DNA from: Brevibacterium sp. ZH18
GTDB taxonomy: Bacteria > Actinomycetota > Actinomycetes > Actinomycetales > Brevibacteriaceae
DNA: 58,472 nt
Reading direction: 5' to 3'
NCBI RefSeq assembly: GCF_022748595.1
Contig: NZ_JALDSX010000020.1
Location: 1 to 58,472 of the forward strand
Below the pieces are notes generated by a model. That model was not told the origin of the DNA. It did not search any database and worked only from the letters and a program-made list of their open reading frames with translations. Shown one piece after another: positions 47,029-58,431 of the stretch. Made by a program: the position numbers and the translations under genes. The first letter of the stretch is position 1, and every line of letters starts with the position of its first letter.

Positions 47029-47332
47029 ATTTCACGCTCGTGCCTCGAGCCTTCTCCACTGGGTACTTCTCGCGAGTCTTCGCCAGCTTGTCCAAAATGA
47101 TGGTGTCGGGATCCAGGTCCAATTTGTCGGCGAGCAGCATGCAATATGTCAGCACATCTGCCAGCTCGTCCTTCGCAGAATCGAGGTCGGCTTCTCCCCA
47201 TTGGAAACATTCGAGCAGCTCTGCTGCTTCGATTGAAACGCTCTTCGCGAGATTCTCGGGGGTGTGGAACTGTTGCCAATCTCGTTCGGCCATGAACTGG
47301 CGCAATGTGTCACGAACAGAAACTTCATACAT
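47015..47332 (-). CDS. MazG-like nucleotide pyrophosphohydrolase
   Basis: The 105-residue all-alpha NTP pyrophosphatase (iMazG/RS21-C6 type) shows the metal-binding pattern Glu35-x2-Glu38 (SIEAAELLE) and Glu56-x2-Asp59 (DELADVLTY). Such enzymes hydrolyse (d)NTPs or modified nucleotides to the monophosphate and pyrophosphate. Its stop lies inside the start of the helicase-nuclease gene, so the two are translationally coupled. It could deplete or sanitise nucleotides during infection; this is inference. Confidence 0.87.
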   Translation of the reverse strand: MYEVSVRDTLRQFMAERDWQQFHTPENLAKSVSIEAAELLECFQWGEADLDSAKDELADVLTYCMLLADKLDLDPDTIILDKLAKTREKYPVEKARGTSVKYDQL

Positions 47333-47437
47333 GGCTTTAAGGTATCAGCGACCAGTGTCGTCTGGGCGGTACCAAGCAATACTGTGACAGTTGAGGTGCG
47401 GAAGAGGGCGGCTTATGTGCTTCCGGCGGCACAAAAA

Positions 47438-47482
47438 TTGGGGCCCAGAATTCTACCTTCTGATAGAAACCCTGAGCCCCAA
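47438..47482 (-). terminator. Intrinsic terminator of the quinone oxidoreductase gene
   Basis: TTGGGGC and GCCCCAA (47438-47444 with 47476-47482) enclose inner pairing CAG/CTG and TTCTA/TAGAA. On the minus strand the stem is followed by TTTTTG, so it ends the qor-like transcript coming from the right. The rest of the 164-bp gap (47333-47496) holds the MazG promoter region. Confidence 0.8.
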
Positions 47483-47496
47483 CTACCGCCGATGAA

Positions 47497-48471
47497 TCAC
47501 ACTGTCAGCACAACCTTGCCCGTCGTCTCACGCCCCTCAAGAGCGCGATGCGCATCCGCAGCATCAGCCAACGCAAACGTGGCACCCACCCGGAAGTTAA
47601 GCCACCCGTGTTCGATGCCGTTGAAGAGCATGGACGAGCGCTTGGCCAACTCCTCCGACGAGCGCACGAACCACGCCAGCGACGGACGGGACAGGAAGAT
47701 GCCTCCCGAGGAGTTCAGGCGCTGAATGTCGAACGGCGGCACCTGACCCGAGGCCCCACCGAAGAGCACCATTGAGCCCAGCGGCTTGAGTGATGCCAGC
47801 GAAGCATCGAAGGTGGTCTTGCCGACTCCGTCGTAGGTGACCTCGACGCCCTCACCGTCGGTGAGCTCCTTGACCTTCGCTGTGATGTCGACGCCTTCGC
47901 CGTAGAGGAACACCTCATCGGCCCCGGCCTTGCGTGCCAGCTCGGCCTTCTCCTCGGTGCTCACGGTCGAGATGACGTTGCCGCCCAGGTGCTTGATGAT
48001 CTGGGTCAGCAGCAGGCCGACGCCGCCGGCACCAGCGTGGACGAGCGCAGTATGGCCAGGCTTGATCTCATGCGAGCTCGTGGCCAGGTACTGAGCGGTC
48101 AGACCCTGCAGCGGCATCGCGGCAGCGACCTCGGTGCTCACGCCCTCGGGCACACGCAGCAGGTTATCGGTCTTGACGACGACCTGCGTTGCGTACGAGC
48201 CCGGGCCCTCGTGCCAGGCGACGCGGTCGCCGACGGAGAAGCTCTCGACACCTTCGCCCACCTCGGCGATGTGACCGGTGCCCTCAGACCCGACGATGTG
48301 CGGGTAGCTCATCGGGTACGTGCCCGAACGACGGTACGTGTCGATGAAGTTCACGCCCGCGGCCTCGACGTTGACCAGGACCTCACCAGGACCGGGCTGA
48401 GGAGTATCGACCTCATTGAACTCGAGAACCTCGGGTCCACCTGCTCGCATCGCCTGAATAGCCTGGGTCAT
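47497..48471 (-). CDS. qor: NADPH:quinone oxidoreductase, zinc-free MDR family
   Basis: The 324-residue medium-chain reductase lacks zinc ligands and has the quinone-reductase marks AAGVNFIDTYRRSGTYP, the cofactor loop HAGAGGVGLLLTQ, and TYDGVGKTTFD. It reduces quinones with NADPH, usually by one electron. The ATG at 48471 follows AGGAGG; a GTG codon directly before it is also in frame. It is divergent from argC across only 44 bp. Confidence 0.92.
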   Translation of the reverse strand: MTQAIQAMRAGGPEVLEFNEVDTPQPGPGEVLVNVEAAGVNFIDTYRRSGTYPMSYPHIVGSEGTGHIAEVGEGVESFSVGDRVAWHEGPGSYATQVVVKTDNLLRVPEGVSTEVAAAMPLQGLTAQYLATSSHEIKPGHTALVHAGAGGVGLLLTQIIKHLGGNVISTVSTEEKAELARKAGADEVFLYGEGVDITAKVKELTDGEGVEVTYDGVGKTTFDASLASLKPLGSMVLFGGASGQVPPFDIQRLNSSGGIFLSRPSLAWFVRSSEELAKRSSMLFNGIEHGWLNFRVGATFALADAADAHRALEGRETTGKVVLTV

Positions 48472-48515
48472 CACGCCTCCTGCATATAATTTAATGTGCT
48501 GGTATAGTTATACAT
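48472..48515. promoter_or_regulatory. Compact qor/argC divergent control region with ARG-box-like dyads
   Basis: The 44-bp region is almost all A/T. GTATA-GT-TATAC (48502-48513) is a perfect 5-base dyad. A second A/T-rich imperfect dyad lies at 48481-48500 between GCA and TGC. TATAGT (48503-48508) ends 7 bases before the argC ATG, which fits a leaderless argC transcript with the dyad as ArgR operator. The same bases must hold the qor promoter. Confidence 0.55.
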
Positions 48516-49625
48516 ATGAATGATCTTACGGTTGCCGTCTCCGGTGCCACCGGATACGCCGGGGGAGAGGTCCTCCGGCTGCTGAGCACTCACCCTCATC
48601 TCAACGTCACCACGGTGAGCGGACATTCCTCCGTGGGTGAGAAGCTCGGCCGACATCAACCCCATCTTGCCCAATATTCCGATCTCGTTGTCAAGGAGTC
48701 CACCGCCGAGGTGCTCGCCGGCCACGATGTCGTCATCCTCGCACTCCCGCACGGTCAATCCGGTGCCATCGCCGCCGGACTTGCGAAGTCGAGCCCCGAG
48801 ACACTCATCGTCGACCTCGCCGCCGACCACCGCCTTATCAGCGCGGCCGCCTGGGAGAAGTTCTACGGCTCGGCCCATCAGGGCACCTGGACCTACGGTC
48901 TGCCCGAACTCCTCACCGCCGATGGAACCAAACAGCGCGAGGCACTCAAGGACACGAAGCGCATCGCCGTCCCCGGCTGCAACGTCACCGCCGTGACTTT
49001 GGGTCTGGCACCACTCATCCAGGCAGGACTCGTCGCGCCCAAAGGTCTTAACGCAGTCCTGGCCAATGGGGTCTCCGGTGCAGGCAAGGCGCTCAAGCCG
49101 CACCTGACCGCAGCCGAGGTCCTCGGCGATGCGAGCCCGTACGGCACGGGCGGTACGCACCGGCACGTGCCCGAGATCGAACAGAACCTCAACAGAATCC
49201 TCGGCACCGACGCAGCAGAGGGCCCCACCCGGATCTCCTTCACTCCGACGCTCGTACCCATGGCCCGCGGAATCCTGGCGACCATCACGGCCGACCTGGG
49301 GGAGAACGCACGACGAACCGCAGACGGTGCGATCGACGTCGCGGCGCTGAAGAACCACCTCGGCGAGGCCTTTGCCCAGGCTTACGGCGATGAACCCTTC
49401 GTCCGTGTCCTCCCCGAAGGCCAGTGGCCCAGGACCTCGTCGACGACGGGCTCGAACATGGCCCACATCCAGTTCACCATCGACGAGCGAGCCGAGAAGG
49501 TCCTCGTCGTCGTGGCACTGGACAACCTGGTCCGCGGCACCGCCGGTCAGGCGCTGCAGTCGATCCACCTCGCCCTCGGCCTCGATGAGACCACCGCACT
49601 ACCCATGGAAGGAGTCGCCCCGTGA
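48516..49625 (+). CDS. argC: N-acetyl-gamma-glutamyl-phosphate reductase
   Basis: This NADP-dependent enzyme is the third step of arginine synthesis. The 369-residue protein starts with the Rossmann motif VSGATGYAGGEVLRLL, has the catalytic Cys in VPGCNVTAV and GVSGAGKA. There is no ribosome site; the ATG at 48516 is the first in the transcript predicted from the -10. Its 3' end overlaps argJ by 4 bases. Confidence 0.97.
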   Translation: MNDLTVAVSGATGYAGGEVLRLLSTHPHLNVTTVSGHSSVGEKLGRHQPHLAQYSDLVVKESTAEVLAGHDVVILALPHGQSGAIAAGLAKSSPETLIVDLAADHRLISAAAWEKFYGSAHQGTWTYGLPELLTADGTKQREALKDTKRIAVPGCNVTAVTLGLAPLIQAGLVAPKGLNAVLANGVSGAGKALKPHLTAAEVLGDASPYGTGGTHRHVPEIEQNLNRILGTDAAEGPTRISFTPTLVPMARGILATITADLGENARRTADGAIDVAALKNHLGEAFAQAYGDEPFVRVLPEGQWPRTSSTTGSNMAHIQFTIDERAEKVLVVVALDNLVRGTAGQALQSIHLALGLDETTALPMEGVAP

Positions 49626-50800
49626 GCGTCACCGCACCACTCGGCTTCACCGCTGCCGGCCTCATCGCCGGCCTCAAACCCAGCGGGAAGAAAGACCTCT
49701 CGCTCGTGGTCAACACCGGCCCCGACAATGCCGTCGCCGCCGTCTACACTTCAAACCGGTGCAAGGCCAACCCGGTCCTGTGGTCACAGAAGGTCTCGGC
49801 CACGGGTACGGCCAGCGCCGTTGTGCTGAATTCCGGGGGAGCCAACTGCTACACCGGTGAATTCGGATACGAGACGACCACACTGACCGCACAGACCACC
49901 GCCGAACTCCTCACCGAGGCCGGCACCGCAACAGCGCCCGAGGACATTCTCGTCTGCTCGACCGGACTCATCGGCGTCGGCGGCCAGGACTTCCGCGACA
50001 CCATCATCGACAACCTCCCGCCGCTCGTGGCCGCAGCCGAGGACACCGTGACCGGAGGCGAGCACGCCGCCGAGGCGATCATGACCACCGACACCGTGGC
50101 CAAGACCGCCACCCGTGAGGGCAGCAGCGGGTACACGATCGGCGGCATGGCCAAGGGTGCAGGAATGCTCGCCCCGGGCCTGGCCACCATGCTCGTCGTC
50201 ATCACCACCGACGCGACAGTCGACCAGCCTGTGCTCGACCAGGCTCTGCGGGCCTCGACAAGTAACAGCTTCGACCGCCTCGACACCGACGGGTGCATGT
50301 CGACGAACGACACCGTCATCCTCATGTCCTCCGGCGCCCACGAGGCAGCCGTCGATACAGATGAGTTCACGAGCCTGCTGCGCGAACTCTGCCTCGACCT
50401 CATGCACCAGCTCCACGTTGATGCCGAAGGCGCCCACCACGACATCGCCATCACCACTCAGGGCGCGGTCAGTGAAGCCGAGGCCGTCGAGGTCTCCCGC
50501 TCCGTGTCACGTTCGGCCCTGTTCAAGGCAGCGATTTTCGGTCAGGACCCGAACTGGGGTCGCGTTGTTGCGCAGGTGGGAACCACCTCGGCGGAATTCG
50601 ACCCCACCGCCATCGACGTGAGCATCAACGGCACCGAGGTGTGCCGGGCCTCTGGTCCCTATGAGGACCCGGAGAAGGTCGAATTCGGGCGCAACGTCGA
50701 CGTCGTCATCGATCTCCACGCAGGAGATGCCACCGCCACGGTCTGGACCTCGGACCTCACCCACGATTACGTCGAAGAGAACAGCGCCTACTCCACATGA
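49622..50800 (+). CDS. argJ: Glutamate N-acetyltransferase / N-acetylglutamate synthase
   Basis: ArgJ transfers the acetyl group from N-acetylornithine to glutamate, recycling acetyl in the arginine pathway. The 392-residue precursor self-cleaves before Thr189 in the ATM motif of GLATMLVV, giving alpha and beta chains. GAGMLAPG and GQDPNWGR are also typical. The start is GTG 49622, within the argC end; its stop overlaps argB. Confidence 0.97.
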   Translation: MSVTAPLGFTAAGLIAGLKPSGKKDLSLVVNTGPDNAVAAVYTSNRCKANPVLWSQKVSATGTASAVVLNSGGANCYTGEFGYETTTLTAQTTAELLTEAGTATAPEDILVCSTGLIGVGGQDFRDTIIDNLPPLVAAAEDTVTGGEHAAEAIMTTDTVAKTATREGSSGYTIGGMAKGAGMLAPGLATMLVVITTDATVDQPVLDQALRASTSNSFDRLDTDGCMSTNDTVILMSSGAHEAAVDTDEFTSLLRELCLDLMHQLHVDAEGAHHDIAITTQGAVSEAEAVEVSRSVSRSALFKAAIFGQDPNWGRVVAQVGTTSAEFDPTAIDVSINGTEVCRASGPYEDPEKVEFGRNVDVVIDLHAGDATATVWTSDLTHDYVEENSAYST

Positions 50801-51843
50801 GCAACCCACACGACATGTCCACGAAGTCAACGGCCGCCCGGCTCGCAGCCGCCCAGGTCAAGGCCGAAGCCCTGACCGAGGCGCTGCCGTGGATCAAGAC
50901 CTTCGCCGGCGCCACGATCGTCATCAAGTACGGCGGCAACGCGATGATCTCCCCGGAGCTCCAGCAGTCCTTCGCTGACGACATCGCGTTCCTGCGCTTC
51001 GCGGGCATCCGACCCGTCGTCGTCCACGGCGGCGGACCCCAGATCACATCGATGCTGGCTCGCTTGGGTATTCAAAGCGAGTTCAAGGCCGGACAGAGAG
51101 TCACGAGTGAAGAAGCGGCCGAGGTCATCCGCATGGTCCTCTCCGGTCAGGTCAACCGCGACATCGTCTCCCGCATCAACCGCAACGGCAATGCCGCGAT
51201 CGGTCTCTCCGGTGAAGACGCGGACCTGCTGCTGGCGAATAAGACCCACGCCGAGGTTGACGGTGAAGTCATCGACCTCGGCCGGGTGGGCGAGATCGCC
51301 GAAGTCAACACCACCGTGCTCACCGAACTCCTCGACGCCGGGCGGGTGCCCGTCATCTGCTCGATCGCCTCGGAGATCGGTGGAGAAGCGGGCAAACCGC
51401 TCAACATCAACGCCGACCTCGCCGCCTCCGCAGTGGCGAAGGCACTCAAAGCGCACAAACTCATCATGCTCACCGACGTGCCCGGCCTCTACGCCAACTG
51501 GCCCGACACCTCGTCGCTGATCTCCCGCATCGGACCGAAGAAGCTCAAGGAGCTGCTGCCGAGCCTGGATGCGGGAATGATCCCGAAGATGACGGCGGCA
51601 CTCGAAGCGATCGAGAACGGGGTCAAGCAGGCTCACATCATCGACGGCCGCATGGCGCACTCCCTGCTGCTCGAGGTCTTCACCTCCGAGGGCATCGGCA
51701 CCATGGTCGAAGACACCGTCGTCGAACCCGCGCCCCTGGGTGACGGGCACAAAGGCGAAGCACACGAGGCAACCCAGCCCGAGGCAACCCAGTCCGAGGC
51801 AACTCAGCACGAGGCAACACAGGAGGAGAAGAACGATGAGTGA
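50797..51843 (+). CDS. argB: N-acetylglutamate kinase
   Basis: This amino-acid kinase phosphorylates N-acetylglutamate and is normally the arginine-inhibited step. It shows VIKYGGNAM, the HGGGPQI substrate loop and the [15 protein letters not shown] region. The 348-residue protein is about 45 residues longer than usual because of a charged C-terminal tail that includes four EATQx repeats. The end overlaps argD by 8 bases. Confidence 0.96.
   Translation: MSNPHDMSTKSTAARLAAAQVKAEALTEALPWIKTFAGATIVIKYGGNAMISPELQQSFADDIAFLRFAGIRPVVVHGGGPQITSMLARLGIQSEFKAGQRVTSEEAAEVIRMVLSGQVNRDIVSRINRNGNAAIGLSGEDADLLLANKTHAEVDGEVIDLGRVGEIAEVNTTVLTELLDAGRVPVICSIASEIGGEAGKPLNINADLAASAVAKALKAHKLIMLTDVPGLYANWPDTSSLISRIGPKKLKELLPSLDAGMIPKMTAALEAIENGVKQAHIIDGRMAHSLLLEVFTSEGIGTMVEDTVVEPAPLGDGHKGEAHEATQPEATQSEATQHEATQEEKNDE
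51766..51825. repeat. 15-bp in-frame tandem repeat in the argB 3' end
   Basis: Four 15-base units starting GAGGCAAC encode Glu-Ala-Thr-Gln plus a variable fifth residue. They lie after the conserved kinase fold and just before the argD ribosome site (AGGAGGAG). Confidence 0.9.
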
Positions 51844-53071
51844 GACACCGACCGCGAACACAGACCAGGCTCAGACCTGGCGCGATGACTTCTCCCGCGT
51901 CCTCTCACCGGTCTTCGGCTCACCCCAGCTCGACCTCGTCCGCGGGCAGGGCGTACACGTGTGGGACGCCTCGGGCAAGGAGTACCTTGACCTGCTCGCC
52001 GGCATTGCCGTGAACTCCTTGGGCCACTGCCATCCGGCGTGGGTCAAGGCCATCAGCGACCAGGCCGGGCAGCTGGGTCATATCTCGAACTTCTTCACCT
52101 CTCCTGCCCAGATCGCCCTGGCGATGAAGATCCACGAAGTCCTCGACCTGCCGACCGGCTCGGCCGTGTTCCTGTCGAACTCAGGTGCAGAAGCCAACGA
52201 GGCGGCCTTCAAGATGGCCCGGCGCGCAGCCGGGGGCGGTCGACCCACGATCGTCGCCGTTGACGGTGCTTTCCACGGCAGGACCATGGGAGCCCTCGCC
52301 CTGACAGCCAAGGCGGCCTATCGTGAACCGTTTGCTCCCGGAGTCCCCGGAGTCGTCCACGTTCCCTACGGTGATGTCGAGGCGCTCGCCGCCGCGATCG
52401 ACGAGACCTGTGCGGCCGTGTTCATTGAACCCGTCCAGGGTGAAGTGGGTGTGCGCCAGCACCCGGCCGGCTACCTGCGTCGGGCACGCGAACTCACCAC
52501 TGCCGCCGGTGCACTCCTCGTCCTCGACGAGGTGCAGTCCGGGATGGGACGGACCGGGTACTGGTTCGCCCACCAGGAAGACGAAATCGGCGAGGGCGTG
52601 ACCCCGGACATCATCACCTCGGCGAAGGGCCTGGGCGGTGGCATGCCGATCGGTGCCACGATCACCGTGGGAGATGCGAATACGAAGCTCCTCGAAGCCG
52701 GACAGCACGGAACGACCTTCGGCGGCAACCCGATCGCCAGCGCTGCGGCCCTGGCCGTGTTCGAGACGATCGAGTCCGAGGGCATCCTGGAACATGTGCG
52801 CGAGATGCACGAGTGGCTGAAGTCTGAACTCCTCGAGATCCCCGGCGTCGCCTCGGTCACGGGCAAGGGCCTGCTGCTGGGGATTGAGCTCACCGCCGGC
52901 GCATCGGGTGAGATTCCGGATTCGAAGGCCGTGGCAGCACGCGCACTCGAAGCAGGGTTCATCATCAACCCGGTCGCCCCTGGCCGACTGCGCCTCGCAC
53001 CGCCCCTCATCATCACGGAAGAGGATCTGAAGCCCTTCATCGCGGCCCTGCCCGCACTCATCGCCGGCTGA
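51836..53071 (+). CDS. argD: Acetylornithine aminotransferase
   Basis: This PLP class III aminotransferase makes N-acetylornithine. The 411-residue protein shows [27 protein letters not shown], the [11 protein letters not shown] motif and the PLP lysine in [14 protein letters not shown]. The ATG at 51836 follows AGGAGGAG at the end of argB; the longer open frame upstream is the argB repeat read in another frame. Confidence 0.96.
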   Translation: MSETPTANTDQAQTWRDDFSRVLSPVFGSPQLDLVRGQGVHVWDASGKEYLDLLAGIAVNSLGHCHPAWVKAISDQAGQLGHISNFFTSPAQIALAMKIHEVLDLPTGSAVFLSNSGAEANEAAFKMARRAAGGGRPTIVAVDGAFHGRTMGALALTAKAAYREPFAPGVPGVVHVPYGDVEALAAAIDETCAAVFIEPVQGEVGVRQHPAGYLRRARELTTAAGALLVLDEVQSGMGRTGYWFAHQEDEIGEGVTPDIITSAKGLGGGMPIGATITVGDANTKLLEAGQHGTTFGGNPIASAAALAVFETIESEGILEHVREMHEWLKSELLEIPGVASVTGKGLLLGIELTAGASGEIPDSKAVAARALEAGFIINPVAPGRLRLAPPLIITEEDLKPFIAALPALIAG

Positions 53072-56127
<3,056 letters not shown>

Positions 56128-56161
56128 CATGGATTCCTGACCGGAGAACGAAGACCGTAGA

Positions 56162-56196
56162 ATTGTGGGTGTCGATCATGAATCGGCACCCACAAT
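56162..56196. promoter_or_regulatory. Strong 15-bp dyad between argH and tyrS
   Basis: ATTGTGGGTG...CACCCACAAT with inner pairing down to the loop CATGA forms a 15-bp stem with one G-U pair. It has no U-tract. A TAGAAT (56158-56163) overlaps its left edge and may be the tyrS -10. It may be an argH terminator or a regulatory hairpin or operator for tyrS. Confidence 0.55.
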
Positions 56197-56255
56197 CAGG
56201 AATCGACGCGTTCGACCCGAGGTCGGCGCAGTCATTCTGACTCGAAAGGACAACA

Positions 56256-57542
56256 GTGACCGACATCTTCAGCGAACTCAAGGCCCGTGGCCTCATCGCG
56301 GTTTCGACCGACGAGGCTACCCTCAAGAAGGCTCTGAACGAGGATTCGCTGACCTATTATGTCGGTTTCGATCCCACCGCACCCAGCCTGCACATGGGCA
56401 ACCTGGTCCAGCTCATCACCGCGTCGCGTCTGCAGCAGACCGGGCACAATCCGCTGGCCCTGGTCGGCGGAGCGACCGGACTCATCGGCGATCCCCGGAT
56501 GTCTGGGGAGCGCACCCTCAACCCGCAGGAGGTCGTCGAGGAGTGGGTCGAGAAGATCCGGGCACAGGTCGAGAAGTTCCTCGACTTCTCCGGCCCGAAC
56601 GCCGCGCAGATCGTCAACAACTATGAGTGGACATCCGAGATGTCGGCCATCGACTTCCTCCGTGACGTCGGCAAGCACTTCCCGGTCAACCGGATGCTGG
56701 CCAAGGAATCCGTTTCCGCGCGCCTCAACAGCGAGAACGGAATCTCCTTCACTGAGTTCTCCTACCAGGTGCTTCAGGGCAACGACTACCTCGAACTCAA
56801 CCGTCGGTACGGCTGCTCTCTGCAGACCGGCGGCTCCGACCAGTGGGGCAATCTGACCTCCGGCGTCGATCTCATCCGCCGCGTCGAGCAGAAGAGCGTG
56901 CACGCATTGGCGACACCTCTGATCACCAAGGCCGACGGCACGAAGTTCGGCAAGACCGAGTCCGGCACGGTGTGGTTGGATCCGAGCCTGACCAGCCCGT
57001 ACGCATTCAGCCAGTTCTGGCTCAATGCCGATGACCGCGATGTCGTGAAGTACCTCAAGGTGTTCTCGCTGCGGTCGCTCGAAGAGATCGAAGCGATCGA
57101 AGCCGATTTCACCGCGGCACCGCACACCCGCGTGGCACAGAAGGCGCTGGCCGAGGATGTCACTACGCTGGTCCACGGCAAGGACAGCTACGATCAGGCG
57201 ATCGCCGCAGCCTCGGCGCTCTTCGGCGGAGGCGAGTTGCAGAGTCTCGATCCGGCGACCCTGGGTGCAGCCACCGATGAACTGCCCCGTGGTGAAATCA
57301 GTGCCGCACAGCTCGCTGAGGGACTTCCCGTGGCCGACGCGTTCGTGACCGCAGGCATCGTCAAGTCCAAGGGCGAGGCTCGTCGTGCGATCAAGGACGG
57401 CGGCGCGTACATCAACAACGTCAAGGTCACCGGTGAAGACCAAACCCTCACCGCCGCCGAGGTGCTTCCCACCTCAGGTGGGGGAGTGATCCTGGTCCGC
57501 CGTGGCAAGAAGACACTGGGAGCAGTTGACATCGTCAGCTGA
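56256..57542 (+). CDS. tyrS: Tyrosyl-tRNA synthetase
   Basis: This class I synthetase has 428 residues, close to E. coli TyrS. The HIGH-type motif is seen in PTAPSLHMGNL, QVLQGNDYLEL binds tyrosine, and KFGKTESG is the KMSKS-type loop. The C-terminal S4 RNA-binding domain includes SKGEARRAIKDGGAYINNVKV. The start is GTG 56256 after GAAAGGA. Confidence 0.97.
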   Translation: MTDIFSELKARGLIAVSTDEATLKKALNEDSLTYYVGFDPTAPSLHMGNLVQLITASRLQQTGHNPLALVGGATGLIGDPRMSGERTLNPQEVVEEWVEKIRAQVEKFLDFSGPNAAQIVNNYEWTSEMSAIDFLRDVGKHFPVNRMLAKESVSARLNSENGISFTEFSYQVLQGNDYLELNRRYGCSLQTGGSDQWGNLTSGVDLIRRVEQKSVHALATPLITKADGTKFGKTESGTVWLDPSLTSPYAFSQFWLNADDRDVVKYLKVFSLRSLEEIEAIEADFTAAPHTRVAQKALAEDVTTLVHGKDSYDQAIAAASALFGGGELQSLDPATLGAATDELPRGEISAAQLAEGLPVADAFVTAGIVKSKGEARRAIKDGGAYINNVKVTGEDQTLTAAEVLPTSGGGVILVRRGKKTLGAVDIVS

Positions 57543-57559
57543 CGACCATGACCACCACC

Positions 57560-57595
57560 AGAACCGCGCCCCGGAATGATTCCGGGCGCGGTTCT
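57560..57595 (+). terminator. Hairpin terminator after tyrS
   Basis: AGAACCGCGCC-CGGAAT and its complement form a stem of about 17 bp with one unpaired base, 18 bases after the tyrS stop. The tail is GTCGTATCC, so the U-tract is weak, but the stem is very stable. Confidence 0.75.
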
Positions 57596-57717
57596 GTCGT
57601 ATCCAGGAGTATTCAGTTCCGCTTGGCCGTTGTATTCGCTGAATACAACGTGAGCACTTGTGATTTGGCGATTGCCAGCAGGAGTGGACTCAGCGGATAT
57701 ATCGAAGCGAGGAGACC

Positions 57718-58119
57718 ATGAGAACACTGCTCAACATCATCTGGTTCATTTTCAGCGGACTCTGGCTCGCGCTGGGATACTGGGCTGCCGGCATCATCGC
57801 CTGCATCTTCATCGTCACGATCCCCTGGGGGATCGCCTCCTTCCGAATCGGCAACTATGCCCTCTGGCCCTTCGGCCGGGAGGTCATTGAAACCCGACCG
57901 GCGGGTGTGGCGACCACTCTGGGCAACATCATCTGGCTCGTCGTCGCCGGCGTGTGGCTGGCCATCGGTCACGTGGTGACCTCGATCCCGCTGTTCGTCT
58001 CGATCATCGGAATCCCCCTTGGCTGGGCGAACATCAAGCTCATTCCCGTCTCGCTCATGCCTTTGGGTAAACAGATCGTCGACAGCGACCGCCTCATGCC
58101 CGGCTACCGCGGAGCCTGA
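57718..58119 (+). CDS. YccF-family inner-membrane protein
   Basis: The 133-residue protein has two copies of the YccF domain (NIIWFIFSGLWLALGY and NIIWLVVAGVWLAIGH), each followed by IP-containing hydrophobic segments, making about four membrane helices. The function of the family is unknown. The ATG follows GAGGAG. It stands alone between tyrS and a probable rRNA operon. Confidence 0.88.
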   Translation: MRTLLNIIWFIFSGLWLALGYWAAGIIACIFIVTIPWGIASFRIGNYALWPFGREVIETRPAGVATTLGNIIWLVVAGVWLAIGHVVTSIPLFVSIIGIPLGWANIKLIPVSLMPLGKQIVDSDRLMPGYRGA

Positions 58120-58217
58120 GCCGACCTGAGAATGCCGTCCTGCCCCGCCAACACGGGGATCGCGTAGGCATGGAGAAGGCTCGTGACGGGTGTCACAGCG
58201 CAATTTCGGATCTCGAG

Positions 58218-58247
58218 TTGCGTGGTGCTCATCGTCTGGTCTAGAGT
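58218..58247 (+). promoter_or_regulatory. Probable rRNA operon promoter
   Basis: TTGCGT (58218-58223) and TAGAGT (58242-58247) are 18 bases apart, a good vegetative promoter. A second possible -10, TAAAGT, lies at 58363-58368. The 353 bases after the YccF gene hold no ORF that looks real, and the downstream leader motif explains the gap. Confidence 0.5.
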
Positions 58248-58431
58248 TACATCTCGTTGCCCCACAGAAAACGAACTCTTCGAGAACAGTTTTCACCGGG
58301 ACTGACCAGCACAGACACGGTTTGTGATCGACTGGCCGGTCGTGCGGGAAGTGGCAGCGACATAAAGTAACTGATATCCCCAGTGAACATGTGGTCTCTT
58401 TGATCGTGTGGTGATGGGTGTGTGTTTGTGG

